Numbered from the stretch's first letter, positions 26,544 to 35,473 are shown. The stretch: DNA of 64,000 nt from Lachnospiraceae bacterium (GCA_017938405.1 JAGBBP010000011.1:1-64000), one strand, 5' to 3'. A program made the numbers and translations. The notes: a model not told the origin generated them from the sequence alone.

Positions 26544-26690
26544 ACTTTTTGAAATAAGGATGAAAAATGTAAGTTCTTATTTCAAAAAGTGGCTTGAAAT
26601 TGAAATAAAAATAAAATCTGTGATTCTTATTTCAAAAAGTAGTGACTTTTTGAAATAAAGGGGGTATAATAAGGGTAGTTATTTCAAAAA
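26544..26690 (+). promoter_or_regulatory. Operator array before the second fic gene
   Basis: Five copies of CTTTTTGAAATAA(G): + at 26544 and 26645, - at 26575, 26625 and 26678. A degenerate copy lies near 26592. The pair 26645/26678 brackets TATAAT (26664-26669). The motif is unrelated to that of the other fic gene. Confidence 0.75.
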
Positions 26691-26701
26691 GGGGTGATTC
26701 T

Positions 26702-27841
26702 ATGAATCGAGCAGGAAGCTATGTAGATAACTTAACAGGAGAGTCTGCGTATCAATCGTTTAAGCCGAGTCCATTACCTCCGATGCCGGAGCTTACAATG
26801 GACGAAGAAACGGTACGGCTCATAATAGATGCAAACAATCAGTTGGCAAAGCTTGATACTGCATCACAGCTGATTGCCAATGCAGATTTGTTTATATCGA
26901 TGTATGTCAGAAAGGAAGCCTTGATTTCTTCTCAAATTGAAGGAACACAGTGTACTCTTGACGATGTACTTGATCCGGAGGTGGATACGAATGCAAATCT
27001 GGATGTATCGGATGTTATTAATTATGTAAAAGCAACGCAGTACGCACTGATGCGTTTGGAGAAGTTCCCGCTGTGTTGCAGATTCATCCGGGAAGTACAT
27101 GAGGTATTGATGGAAGGCGTTCGTGGAGAGGATAAAACGCCGGGAGAATTCAGACGTTCTCAAAATTGGATAGGGCCGGCAAACTGCTCATTGAAAGAGG
27201 CCAGATATATTCCGCCGAATGTAGAGGATATGCAGGCTGCTATGTCGGATTTGGAAAAGTATATGAATGAAAGTGTGGAGCATGACCCGTTGGTTCGGGT
27301 GGCTCTGATTCACTATCAATTTGAAACTATCCATCCGTTTTTAGACGGAAACGGAAGAATCGGGAGGCTGCTGATATTGCTTTATCTGATGGAGCAGAGG
27401 GTGCTTACGAAGCCGGTAATATATATATCCTATTTCCTGAAAAAGAACCAGGTGGAGTACTACGACCGAATCAGTGAGGTCAGAAGAAGCGGCAATTTTG
27501 AACAATGGATTAGATTCTTTTTGGAAGCGGTAAGTAAAGCAGCTGCAGATTCTTTGGAATCCATCAACAAGCTTTCGCATTTACATGACGTAAACGTAGA
27601 AAAGCTTCCGAAAACGACGCGGAGCAAGGACAACCTACGTGCGGTGTTTGATTATATCGAGCAGTATCCGATTATTGATATTAAGAAAACAGCAAAAGAA
27701 CTGGAGATTAGTTACAATACAGTAGCTACAGCCGTAAAGAAGCTTGTGGAGCTGGGGATATTGAAGGAAACAACCAATGCTGCGCGAAACCGAGTGTTTG
27801 CCTATGAGGAGTATTTGGAGATACTGAGAAAGGATACGTAG
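26702..27841 (+). CDS. Fic-domain protein with DNA-binding C-terminus
   Basis: 379 residues. The order is Fic N-terminal domain with inhibitory motif ISSQIEGT (about 75-82), Fic core HPFLDGNGRIGR (about 218-229), then a C-terminal winged helix (about 310-375: DIKKTAKELEISYNTVATAVKKLVELGIL). The active-site loop is intact, and self-inhibition by the helix is expected. The DNA-binding end and the repeated operator in its promoter argue for autoregulation. GGGG stands 8 nt before the ATG. It is a different subgroup from the minus-strand fic gene. Confidence 0.92.
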   Translation: MNRAGSYVDNLTGESAYQSFKPSPLPPMPELTMDEETVRLIIDANNQLAKLDTASQLIANADLFISMYVRKEALISSQIEGTQCTLDDVLDPEVDTNANLDVSDVINYVKATQYALMRLEKFPLCCRFIREVHEVLMEGVRGEDKTPGEFRRSQNWIGPANCSLKEARYIPPNVEDMQAAMSDLEKYMNESVEHDPLVRVALIHYQFETIHPFLDGNGRIGRLLILLYLMEQRVLTKPVIYISYFLKKNQVEYYDRISEVRRSGNFEQWIRFFLEAVSKAAADSLESINKLSHLHDVNVEKLPKTTRSKDNLRAVFDYIEQYPIIDIKKTAKELEISYNTVATAVKKLVELGILKETTNAARNRVFAYEEYLEILRKDT

Positions 27842-27845
27842 AATT

Positions 27846-27860
27846 AGTGATGCGTCAAAC
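27846..27860 (+). repeat. 15-bp direct repeat, right copy
   Basis: Exact copy of 24814-24828, directly after the fic stop and 24 nt before the cotJC fragment. Confidence 0.7.
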
Positions 27861-27884
27861 CATTGATTTTACTACATTTTGTTG

Positions 27885-28334
27885 ATGCGCAATACCGATG
27901 CGCCTGTGGGCACGGAAGAACTGGCACACATGGAGATTGTATCCGCCATCATCCATCAGTTGACCAAAGATTTGACACCGGAAGAAATTGCAGCATCCGG
28001 GTTTGACAAGTATTATGTGGACCATACCTTGGGACTTTGGCCGCAGGCAGCGGGCGGGGTACCGTTTACCTCCACCTTCTTCCAGTCCAAGGGGGATCCG
28101 ATTACGGACCTCACCGAGGATATGGCAGCGGAGCAGAAAGCACGTACCACCTATGATAACATCCTTCGTCTGGTACACGACCACGATGTATGCGATCCGA
28201 TTCGCTATTTGCGTGAGCGTGAAATCGTGCACTTTCAGCGGTTTGGTGAGAGTCTTCGTATCGTGCAGGATAATCTGGATTCCAAGAACTTCTATGCCAT
28301 CAATCCGGCATTTTTGGCGGATAAGGCGAGATAA
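27885..28334 (+). pseudogene. 5'-truncated cotJC copy (second copy)
   Basis: After a 29-bp non-cotJC lead, the frame runs from GTEELAHMEI to the natural cotJC end NPAFLADKAR, 137 residues that match the intact gene almost perfectly in protein. Many synonymous DNA changes are present. The first 60 residues, including the first metal-binding Glu, are missing, and no ribosome site precedes it. It must be inactive or nearly so. The synonymous divergence means it came from a separately evolving cotJC, not a recent local copy. Confidence 0.85.
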
Positions 28335-28346
28335 GATCTCAGTAAA

Positions 28347-28380
28347 GAAAGAAGGGGCACCGGATGGAGCCTCTTCTTTC
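28347..28380. terminator. Terminator between the cotJC fragment and lysA
   Basis: GAAAGAAGGGGC / GCCTCTTCTTTC, one G-U pair, loop of ten. It can serve both convergent units. Confidence 0.65.
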
Positions 28381-28397
28381 GATAAAGGGGAAACATA

Positions 28398-29699
28398 TTA
28401 TAAGATATCATTCTTAATCAAATCATCATAAGTCTCTCTCTTGACGATAAGTTTTTTTTCGCTCCCTCTGACTGCGACAATAGGTGGGCGAGGAATGCGG
28501 TTATAGTTGCTTGCCATGGAGTAATTATATGCTCCGGTGGAAAGTACGGCGAGTGTATCGCCGACCTTGATCTCGGGCATCATAATGTTTTCCTGTATCA
28601 GGTCTCCCGATTCACAGCATTTGCCTGCGATAGTAATGGGAGCAACCAATTCTGCGGAGGCATTGTTAGCGACCACAGCGGAGTACTTGGAACCGTATAG
28701 GATGTATCTCGGATTGTCACTCATACCGCCGTCAACGGATACATAGGTTCTGATATTTTCAATCTTCTTGATACAACCGACAGTATAAAGGGTAATGCCG
28801 GCAGTAGCAACGATAGAACGTCCGGGTTCAAAGACCAAAAACGGGAGATCTATGTTTCTTTGCTTTGCAATGTCTTTTACTGTTTCAGCGACTTTCTTAA
28901 TATATTCAGTCGGTGGTAACGGATCGTCCTCAGCTACGTATTTAATACCGAAACCGCCCCCAAGATTCAATATTTTAATTTTTAGGGAAAGGCTTTCATA
29001 CAAATCGGCGATAAAATTAATCATGACTTTTGCCGCTTCGCAGAAGGGATCGACATCAAAAATCTGTGAACCGATGTGACAATGAACACCGTCAATTCTG
29101 ATATTGGTAAGTGTGGAAGCGTAGCGGTGAATTTGTGTGGCTTCACCGTTTTCTAAAGCGAAACCGAACTTAGAGTCGATTTGGCCGGTTTTAACGAAAT
29201 CATGGGTGTGCGCATCAATGCCTGGCTTGATTCGAAACAGTACATTTTGAACAATGCCTTTTGCTCCGGCAATTTCGTTAATCAAATCCAATTCAAACCG
29301 ATTATCAACCACCATGTGTCCTACACCATAGGTGATGGCAAGTTCGATTTCGTCAAGGGTCTTATTATTGCCGTGGAAGAATACTTTTTCCATCGGAAAG
29401 CCTGCTTTATATAGGGTATAAAGCTCACCACCGGAAACCACATCGGCACCGAGCCCTTCTTCTGCGGTAATGCGCGCAGTGTGCATTGTACACAGAGCCT
29501 TGCTAGCAAAGAGTACAAGTCCGTTGCCATCAAAGTATGTTTCGATGGCTTCTTTATATTCCCGACAATTTTTGCGTATTAAGTCTTCATCGAGAACATA
29601 AAGCGGAGTACCGTATTCACGTGCCAGGTCTACCGTATCGTGGGAGCCGATCATTAAATGATTTTTTGTATTTACTGATAAATTATCCGAATGAAACAT
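28398..29699 (-). CDS. lysA: Diaminopimelate decarboxylase
   Basis: 433 residues. This PLP enzyme of the alanine-racemase fold makes lysine from meso-DAP, the last step. Visible are the PLP Lys in VLFASKALC (near residue 50), HCHIGSQI, GGGFGI, EPGRSIV, CCESGD and the C-terminal AYNYSMASNYN. Length is usual. It is the last gene of the minus-strand glutamate synthase operon, 17 nt after the ANTAR gene. Its presence here links DAP/lysine supply with nitrogen genes; dapF and dapL close the other end of the block. Confidence 0.95.
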   Translation of the reverse strand: MFHSDNLSVNTKNHLMIGSHDTVDLAREYGTPLYVLDEDLIRKNCREYKEAIETYFDGNGLVLFASKALCTMHTARITAEEGLGADVVSGGELYTLYKAGFPMEKVFFHGNNKTLDEIELAITYGVGHMVVDNRFELDLINEIAGAKGIVQNVLFRIKPGIDAHTHDFVKTGQIDSKFGFALENGEATQIHRYASTLTNIRIDGVHCHIGSQIFDVDPFCEAAKVMINFIADLYESLSLKIKILNLGGGFGIKYVAEDDPLPPTEYIKKVAETVKDIAKQRNIDLPFLVFEPGRSIVATAGITLYTVGCIKKIENIRTYVSVDGGMSDNPRYILYGSKYSAVVANNASAELVAPITIAGKCCESGDLIQENIMMPEIKVGDTLAVLSTGAYNYSMASNYNRIPRPPIVAVRGSEKKLIVKRETYDDLIKNDIL

Positions 29700-29716
29700 G
29701 CTGGTGTCCTTCTTTG

Positions 29717-30301
29717 CTATGAATATTTTTTAATGAGCTCTTCTGCGACTGCTTTTCTGGTGACGCATTGATCCATTGCCTGTTTTTCTATATAACGGTG
29801 AGCTTCCGGCTCTTCCATTTTCAATTCACGGATGAGAAGCCATTTTGCCCGGTTGACAATACGGATTTCTTCCATTTTTTCTTCAATGGAAAGAGTTTTC
29901 TTTTCTGTCTTTCGAAGTCTTTCTCGGGCACTGGCCATCCAACCGAGTGCAGTGGTCAAGATAGGTTTTGCGGTTGGCTTGGAAAGTGTAAATACACCAT
30001 GCTCCGCAACTTTATCATGAATGTCGGCGTGGAGTTCCGTACGTACTAGAAGTAGAACAACCGTATCTCCGGAGCAGCACGTGTCAATAGCAAATCGTGT
30101 ACCGACACCGTCGGGAAGAGGCGAGTTGATGATGACATAATCAAAATCACGTTCGCCCAATGCTCGCTTCGCTGCACTGATATTAGATACAAATTGCGTG
30201 GGTGAATAGTTGGATTCAAGGAGCAGAGTTGATAAGACGCTATTAAAATTGTCTGATGCCGAAATAATCAGAACACTGTAGGTTCTTTCTTTCAGACTCA
30301 T
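29717..30301 (-). CDS. ANTAR-domain antitermination regulator with pseudo-receiver
   Basis: 194 residues from the ATG at 30301 (AAGGAGGGAG upstream). Residues 7-120 form a receiver-like domain. The N-terminal acidic pair is replaced by ISASD and the phosphoacceptor Asp by Asn59 (YVIINSPLPDG); the KP pair (108-109) remains. A short coiled linker leads to an ANTAR RNA-binding domain (about 136-191: RIVNRAKWLLI, EAHRYIEKQAM, VAEELI). ANTAR proteins such as AmiR, NasR and EutV bind hexaloop hairpins and prevent termination. Lack of the Asp implies control by a partner or ligand, not phosphorylation. It sits next to glnA in an operon whose leader has such a hairpin. Confidence 0.9.
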   Translation of the reverse strand: MSLKERTYSVLIISASDNFNSVLSTLLLESNYSPTQFVSNISAAKRALGERDFDYVIINSPLPDGVGTRFAIDTCCSGDTVVLLLVRTELHADIHDKVAEHGVFTLSKPTAKPILTTALGWMASARERLRKTEKKTLSIEEKMEEIRIVNRAKWLLIRELKMEEPEAHRYIEKQAMDQCVTRKAVAEELIKKYS

Positions 30302-30336
30302 GTTTGCTCCCTCCTTTTTGGGTGGTTTCATTTACG

Positions 30337-31548
30337 TTATTTACTGCAATAAATATCTAAAATTGAAGTCGGTATGTGAGCACGGATAAAATCGCTGGCA
30401 GTTGCAATCGCACAGGCAGAGCTCAAATTATTCGGCAATGTTTTATAATTTGCCAATGTTTTAGAATCTGCCTTGTATAGGTTAATGTCTGCCGCCTCCG
30501 GCATTGTCAGTTTATTTTCGATACCATAGAGACCCGCATAAATCATCAGTGCAAATGCAAGATACGGATTGGCTGCCGGGTCAGGAGAACGGAGCTCTGC
30601 TCGGCGGTATTCACCCACTGCTGCGGGGATTCTTACGAGCTGCGAACGGTTTTCACTTGACCAAGAGATATATTTCGGAGCTTTATCTACGCCAAATCGT
30701 TTATAGGACTCTTCGGTAGGATTTAAAAACGCAGTCATTTCCTTCACCTTATTAAGAATACCTGCGATCATGTGATAAAGCTGGTCGGAACCATCGTCTG
30801 CTTTTACAGATATATTGATATGAAAACCGTTTCCAGGTTTTCCGTCAAGAGGCTTCGGACTGAAATCCACATAAATACCGTTACGGCGGCAGACGGTTTT
30901 AACAACTGTTTGAAACGTCAGAGTATTGTCTGCGGCCGAAAGGGGGTCGGAATAACGGAAGTCGATTTCATTCTGGCCGGGACCTTCCTCGTGATGAGAA
31001 CTCTCAGGACGGATTCCCATCTGTTCCAGAGTCAGGCATATTTCACGGCGGATGTTTTCACCTCTGTCTTCCGGAGCAATATCCATATAACCGGCTTCGT
31101 CATAAGGTTTTTTTGTCGGATTGCTCTTTTCATCAAGCTCAAACAGATAAAATTCCTGCTCGGCACCGAATGCAAAAGTGTAGCCTGCTTGCTTGGCATC
31201 TTTGACAGCTTGTCTTAGTAGATTGCGTGTATCACATTCAAACGGTGTTCCGTCGGGATAGGAAATACTGGAGAACATACGGACAACTTTACCGTGTTCG
31301 GGTCTCCATGGAAGTAATGTCAATGTTTCAGGATCCGGATGGAGCAGAAGGTCGGAATGAGTTTCGTCACCAAAGCCAGCGATTGCGGAAGCATCAAAAG
31401 CAATTCCGTATTCAAAAGCACGAGGCAATTCATCCGGCATAATGGATATATTCTTCTGTTTACCAAACACATCACAAAAAGCAAGACGAATAAATTTTAC
31501 ATCGTCTTCTTGGACATACTGCATTACCTCTTCCTTTGAATACTTCAT
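30337..31548 (-). CDS. glnA: Glutamine synthetase type I (short form)
   Basis: 403 residues, about 40 shorter than usual GSI-alpha. It makes glutamine from glutamate, ammonia and ATP. Visible are FGAEQEFYLF, EGPGQNEIDFRY, GNGFHINIS, NPTEESYKRF, ENRSQLVRIP and RSPDPAANPYLAFA. The adenylylation Tyr loop is not evident, as in Gram-positive enzymes. It lies between the gltB3 gene and the ANTAR gene, 20 nt and 5 nt away by stop/start order, so it is one operon. A second synthetase (glnN) lies in the same block. Confidence 0.93.
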   Translation of the reverse strand: MKYSKEEVMQYVQEDDVKFIRLAFCDVFGKQKNISIMPDELPRAFEYGIAFDASAIAGFGDETHSDLLLHPDPETLTLLPWRPEHGKVVRMFSSISYPDGTPFECDTRNLLRQAVKDAKQAGYTFAFGAEQEFYLFELDEKSNPTKKPYDEAGYMDIAPEDRGENIRREICLTLEQMGIRPESSHHEEGPGQNEIDFRYSDPLSAADNTLTFQTVVKTVCRRNGIYVDFSPKPLDGKPGNGFHINISVKADDGSDQLYHMIAGILNKVKEMTAFLNPTEESYKRFGVDKAPKYISWSSENRSQLVRIPAAVGEYRRAELRSPDPAANPYLAFALMIYAGLYGIENKLTMPEAADINLYKADSKTLANYKTLPNNLSSACAIATASDFIRAHIPTSILDIYCSK

Positions 31549-31568
31549 AATGTTCTACCTGCTTTCTC

Positions 31569-32288
31569 TTAATTTGCTACATACATTTGTTTGTATGGGT
31601 TTTGACTGTTTGGTGTAACAACAGTGAAAGGTGAGTTTAGTATCTCACTCTTCTCGTAACCGAATAACTTGCAATATTCGGCAACATATGGTTCTAATTC
31701 CTCAAAGTCCGTATCGGTAGCTTCTCTTGCGGTAACCTGGCCCGGAAAAGAGATGTCTTTGCAGTTCCCGCGTAAGAACATCTTACCGCCATGCATTCCG
31801 GTACAAGGGAAATTGCCTACGATACGTTTTCCGTTGGCTCCAAGACCGAGAACAACGATTACACCGCCTGCCTGATATTCGCCGAGAAAGCTACCGGCAA
31901 TACCTCCGATCACCATAACCGGGATTTTATCCTTGTACGCTTTCATGTGAATACCGGCCCGATAGCCTGCATTGTGTTTGATGAATATTTTACCGCCGCG
32001 CATTGCATAGCCGGCCGCATCACCGATATTACCATGAATGATAATTTCACCTTCATTCATGGTGTCACCGACAGCATCCTGTGCGTTTGCGTTTACCGTG
32101 ATAGTAGCTCCGTTCAAATAGGCACCGAGGGCGTTTCCGGGAATGCCTTCAATTGTGATGTTCTTATTTGACATACCTGCAGCTATGAAACGTTGCCCGC
32201 AAGATTCTGTGAGTGTGCAATCGTCCTCTGCATTGCGGAGAGTGTCATTCAGTGTCTTGTAATCAAGCTCTTTTGCGTTAATATTCAT
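31569..32288 (-). CDS. Glutamate synthase GXGXG subunit
   Basis: 239 residues of right-handed beta-helix with the G-rich repeats NEGEIIIHGNIGDAAGYAMRG and LGEYQAGGVIVVLG that close the large subunit of ordinary GltB. Here it is a separate protein, as in archaeal-type enzymes. It is needed to hold the amidotransferase and synthase domains together. Five nt from the flavoprotein gene. Confidence 0.88.
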   Translation of the reverse strand: MNINAKELDYKTLNDTLRNAEDDCTLTESCGQRFIAAGMSNKNITIEGIPGNALGAYLNGATITVNANAQDAVGDTMNEGEIIIHGNIGDAAGYAMRGGKIFIKHNAGYRAGIHMKAYKDKIPVMVIGGIAGSFLGEYQAGGVIVVLGLGANGKRIVGNFPCTGMHGGKMFLRGNCKDISFPGQVTAREATDTDFEELEPYVAEYCKLFGYEKSEILNSPFTVVTPNSQNPYKQMYVAN

Positions 32289-32293
32289 AATAA

Positions 32294-33526
32294 TTATATC
32301 ACACCTCCAAATTTTTTTCTACGGGTTTCTGGAGAAAAGGCAGCTGAAGTTGCAACTTTTTTCAGTAGTTCAAAGTTTATCGTGTCAAGAGGAATTTTTT
32401 CCCGGATTAATGAGGTGTAAATACCGGCACGTTCTGTGTCTCCAATCAGTATGAAACCGATAAGATAACCGTCGCGGACAAAGAACTGTTTTAATCTGTT
32501 TTCCTCCTTTTCTTCGAAAACCTCTCCGTTATAACTGCCGGCAGTCATAGCGTGCAGACCGAAGAAACCGATGGAGTTCATGGGAATTGCGTTATCAAAG
32601 ACTTCGTTACCACCTGCCATATTTACACCGGCGGCGTGTCCCTGCATATAGGCATTCGGAAGGAGGGCAAGAACACGTTTGGTCCCGATAGATATATCGT
32701 TGCCTTCCGTACAATCTCCGGCTGCGTAGATATCGGATAAGCTTGTTTCCATACGGTCGTTTATAAGGATTCCACGATTTACCTCACCGTTCTGTTCCTT
32801 TACGAGCTCCGTATTGGCACGGACACCGACAGCTAGCACAAGAACGTCAAAGTCCACAGAACTACCGCTTTTCATTATGGCGATGTTGTTTTCAAACCGG
32901 ATGACCGTATCACCAAGCATAAATCGAATTCCGTTGCTTTCGAGATGTTCTTGTATGATGGCGGCACAATCGGTCTCAAGAATACTCGATAGTATGTGGT
33001 CGGAAAGATCACATACAGTAATACTTGCTACGCGGTCGCGTAGTCCCTCGGCACATTTGAGTCCGATAAGACCAGCACCGACAATCAGTACCCGGGATTC
33101 TTTTGTAACAGCTGCTTCCAACGCCAATGAATCATCAAGCGTTAGGAAGGAAAACTTGTTTTTCACCGTTTCAAGTCCATCAAAGGGAGGAACAAAGGGA
33201 GAGGAACCGGTAGCAACGCATACAGAATCGTATGAAACTTCGGTTCTGTCATCAAGGATAATCTTTTGAGAAGAAGAATCAATGTGTTCTGCTTTTCTTC
33301 CATAGATTACTTCGCAGTTCATTTTATCGTAGAAATCTTCACTGCGATAATTCATGCGGTTAAGCTCCGTTTTCTTTTCAAGGTAATAGGAAATAAGAGG
33401 ACGACAATAAACAGGGTATTTCTCTTCGGATATGACGATAATCGTACTGCTTTTATCCACATTGCGAATGCCTTCAATACAACCGGCAGCGGCTACGCCG
33501 TTCCCGATAATGACATATTGTTTCAT
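32294..33526 (-). CDS. FAD/NAD(P)-dependent oxidoreductase of the glutamate synthase operon
   Basis: 410 residues, pyridine nucleotide-disulfide reductase fold. FAD motif IIGNGVAAAGCIEGI at the start, NAD(P) motif VLIVGAGLIGLKCAEG (about 145), and DIYAAGDCTEG (about 265). C-terminus similar to NADH:rubredoxin reductases. The TAATG overlap with the ferredoxin gene shows translational coupling. It probably feeds electrons from NAD(P)H to the synthase through that ferredoxin, replacing GltD. Confidence 0.85.
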   Translation of the reverse strand: MKQYVIIGNGVAAAGCIEGIRNVDKSSTIIVISEEKYPVYCRPLISYYLEKKTELNRMNYRSEDFYDKMNCEVIYGRKAEHIDSSSQKIILDDRTEVSYDSVCVATGSSPFVPPFDGLETVKNKFSFLTLDDSLALEAAVTKESRVLIVGAGLIGLKCAEGLRDRVASITVCDLSDHILSSILETDCAAIIQEHLESNGIRFMLGDTVIRFENNIAIMKSGSSVDFDVLVLAVGVRANTELVKEQNGEVNRGILINDRMETSLSDIYAAGDCTEGNDISIGTKRVLALLPNAYMQGHAAGVNMAGGNEVFDNAIPMNSIGFFGLHAMTAGSYNGEVFEEKEENRLKQFFVRDGYLIGFILIGDTERAGIYTSLIREKIPLDTINFELLKKVATSAAFSPETRRKKFGGVI

Positions 33527-33963
33527 TAAACCTCACCTCTTTCCTCATAAACGATTGCTCTGTTAGGGCATCCCTTCACACAGGCAGGCTCTCCGCAAGA
33601 ATTTTGCAGACAAAGCTCGCATTTTTGCATGATACCGCTTTCGCTTGGAGTAAGCGCACCGTAAGGACATACCAACACACAAGTCAGGCAACCGACACAT
33701 TTTTCCTTGTTTATCCAAACAACGCCGTCCTCTTTGGAGATTGCACCGGCAATACAGCTTTTTATGCAGATAGGGTCAGTGCAATGACGGCAGGAAACCG
33801 CATAAGAAATTTTCTCATTTCCCTCAATGTGGATTCTGGGATAGATAGGTTTATCTTTTAACGCTGTCGCCATATCTGGCATACCCGAGTTGGCAAAAGC
33901 ACAGTTATATTCACACAAATGACAGCCGAGACACCAGTCCTCATTTACATAGATTCGTTTCAT
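33526..33963 (-). CDS. Polyferredoxin of the glutamate synthase operon
   Basis: 145 residues from the ATG at 33963, four bases after the preceding stop. Sixteen Cys in four groups: CLGCHLCEYNC, CRHCTDPICIKSC, CVGCLTCVLVCP and CELCLQNSCGEPACVKGC. These fit four [4Fe-4S] clusters, as in HycB/NrfC-type electron carriers. An in-frame ATG at 34008 would overlap the synthase gene and is less likely. Confidence 0.88.
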   Translation of the reverse strand: MKRIYVNEDWCLGCHLCEYNCAFANSGMPDMATALKDKPIYPRIHIEGNEKISYAVSCRHCTDPICIKSCIAGAISKEDGVVWINKEKCVGCLTCVLVCPYGALTPSESGIMQKCELCLQNSCGEPACVKGCPNRAIVYEERGEV

Positions 33964-33967
33964 ATTA

Positions 33968-35473
33968 TCACTCTCCCGCATGAGAGATACCAAGGATCTC
34001 AAGTTCATTTTTTGTCATGCCGATACCGCGAAGCATCAGGCGGTTTCCGCGAAGGGCTTCTATGGAGTTGATACCCATACCGCCCATCAGTTCTTTGATT
34101 TCATGTCGCCAAGCGTTCATCAGATTGACAAGACGCTCACTGCCTATATCCGGATTCAAACGTTTTACCAGCTCCGGACGCTGTGTAGCAATCCCCCAGT
34201 TACATTTACCGCTCTGACAGGTGCGGCAAAGATGACAACCGAGAGCAAGCAAGGCTGCGGTTGCAATATAGCAGGCATCGGCACCGAGTGCAATTGCTTT
34301 AACGACATCTGCTGCACTGCGGATACTGCCGCCTACAACGAGAGAGACATTATTTCGGATTCCTTCGTCACGAAGCCGTTGATCCACGGCAGCCAATGCG
34401 AGTTCGATCGGAATGCCGACATTATCCCGGATTCTGGTAGGGGCGGCACCGGTGCCACCGCGGAAACCGTCGATGGCAATAATATCAGCACCGCTTCTGG
34501 CAATACCGCTGGCAATGGCAGCAATATTATGAACGGCGGCAACCTTTACAATGACCGGTTTTTTATATTCGGTAGCTTCTTTCAGAGAGAAAACAAGCTG
34601 GCGAAGATCTTCAATAGAGTAAATATCGTGATGAGGTGCAGGCGAGATTGCATCCGAGCCTTCCGGAATCATTCGGGTACGGGAAACATCCCCGACAATC
34701 TTAGCACCCGGCAGATGACCGCCGATACCCGGTTTTGCACCTTGTCCCATCTTGATTTCAATCGCTGCGCCGGCTTTGAGATAGTCTTCATGGACTCCGA
34801 AACGACCGCTTGCCACTTGGACAACGGTGTTTTCGCCGTAACAGTAGAAGTCTTCGTGCAGACCACCTTCACCGGTGTTGTAGAGAATTCCGAGTTCGGT
34901 AGCGGCACGGGCAAGAGAAGCATGTGCGTTATAACTGATGGAACCGTAGCTCATTGCCGAGAACATGACGGGCATGGAAAGTTCAATTTGCGGGGGCAGT
35001 TCACATTTTAATTTACCGTGCTCATTTCGTTGTATTTTTTCGGGTCTTTTGCCGAGGAACACACGGGTTTCCATTGGCTCACGGAGCGGGTCGATGGGTG
35101 GATTTGTTACCTGCGAGGCGTTAATCAGAATCTTGTCCCAGTACACCGGCAGGGGATTGGGGGTACCCATAGAGGATAGAAGAACACCGCCACTGTTTGC
35201 TTGTTTATATATTTCCTTAATCGTGTTGTTTGACCAGTTTGCATTCTCACGGAGAGTACAGTCGCTTTTTACGATTTTGAGTGCTCTGGTCGGACAAAGA
35301 GAGACACAACGCTGACAGTTGACACATTTGGTCTCGTCACTTACCATAATGCCCTTTTCGGTATGAAAGGTATGCACATCGTTTGCACATTGTCGTTCAC
35401 ATACGCGGCAAGTAATACAGCGATTTTCATTACGGACAACTTCAAATTCGGGATATATAAATTCTACGCTCAT
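33968..35473 (-). CDS. Glutamate synthase FMN subunit with N-terminal ferredoxin domain
   Basis: 501 residues. Two [4Fe-4S] motifs (CITCRVCERQC and CVNCQRCVSLCP) open the protein. The FMN-binding TIM barrel follows (SAMSYGSISYNAH, GAKPGIGGHLPG, IDGFRGGTGAAPT) with the cluster ligands CHLCRTCQSGKC near residue 410. It reduces the 2-iminoglutarate intermediate to glutamate. Its start overlaps the amidotransferase stop by 4 nt. Archaeal-type split enzyme. Confidence 0.93.
   Translation of the reverse strand: MSVEFIYPEFEVVRNENRCITCRVCERQCANDVHTFHTEKGIMVSDETKCVNCQRCVSLCPTRALKIVKSDCTLRENANWSNNTIKEIYKQANSGGVLLSSMGTPNPLPVYWDKILINASQVTNPPIDPLREPMETRVFLGKRPEKIQRNEHGKLKCELPPQIELSMPVMFSAMSYGSISYNAHASLARAATELGILYNTGEGGLHEDFYCYGENTVVQVASGRFGVHEDYLKAGAAIEIKMGQGAKPGIGGHLPGAKIVGDVSRTRMIPEGSDAISPAPHHDIYSIEDLRQLVFSLKEATEYKKPVIVKVAAVHNIAAIASGIARSGADIIAIDGFRGGTGAAPTRIRDNVGIPIELALAAVDQRLRDEGIRNNVSLVVGGSIRSAADVVKAIALGADACYIATAALLALGCHLCRTCQSGKCNWGIATQRPELVKRLNPDIGSERLVNLMNAWRHEIKELMGGMGINSIEALRGNRLMLRGIGMTKNELEILGISHAGE

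Noticed and set aside
22235-28334. IS-element mediated duplication of cotJC
   Set aside because: No transposase, terminal inverted repeats or target duplication of IS type are visible near any copy.
33980-35011. Long plus-strand open frame (343 codons) opposite the glutamate synthase FMN gene
   Set aside because: Antisense to a well-matched gene, no ribosome site, composition typical of a mirror frame.
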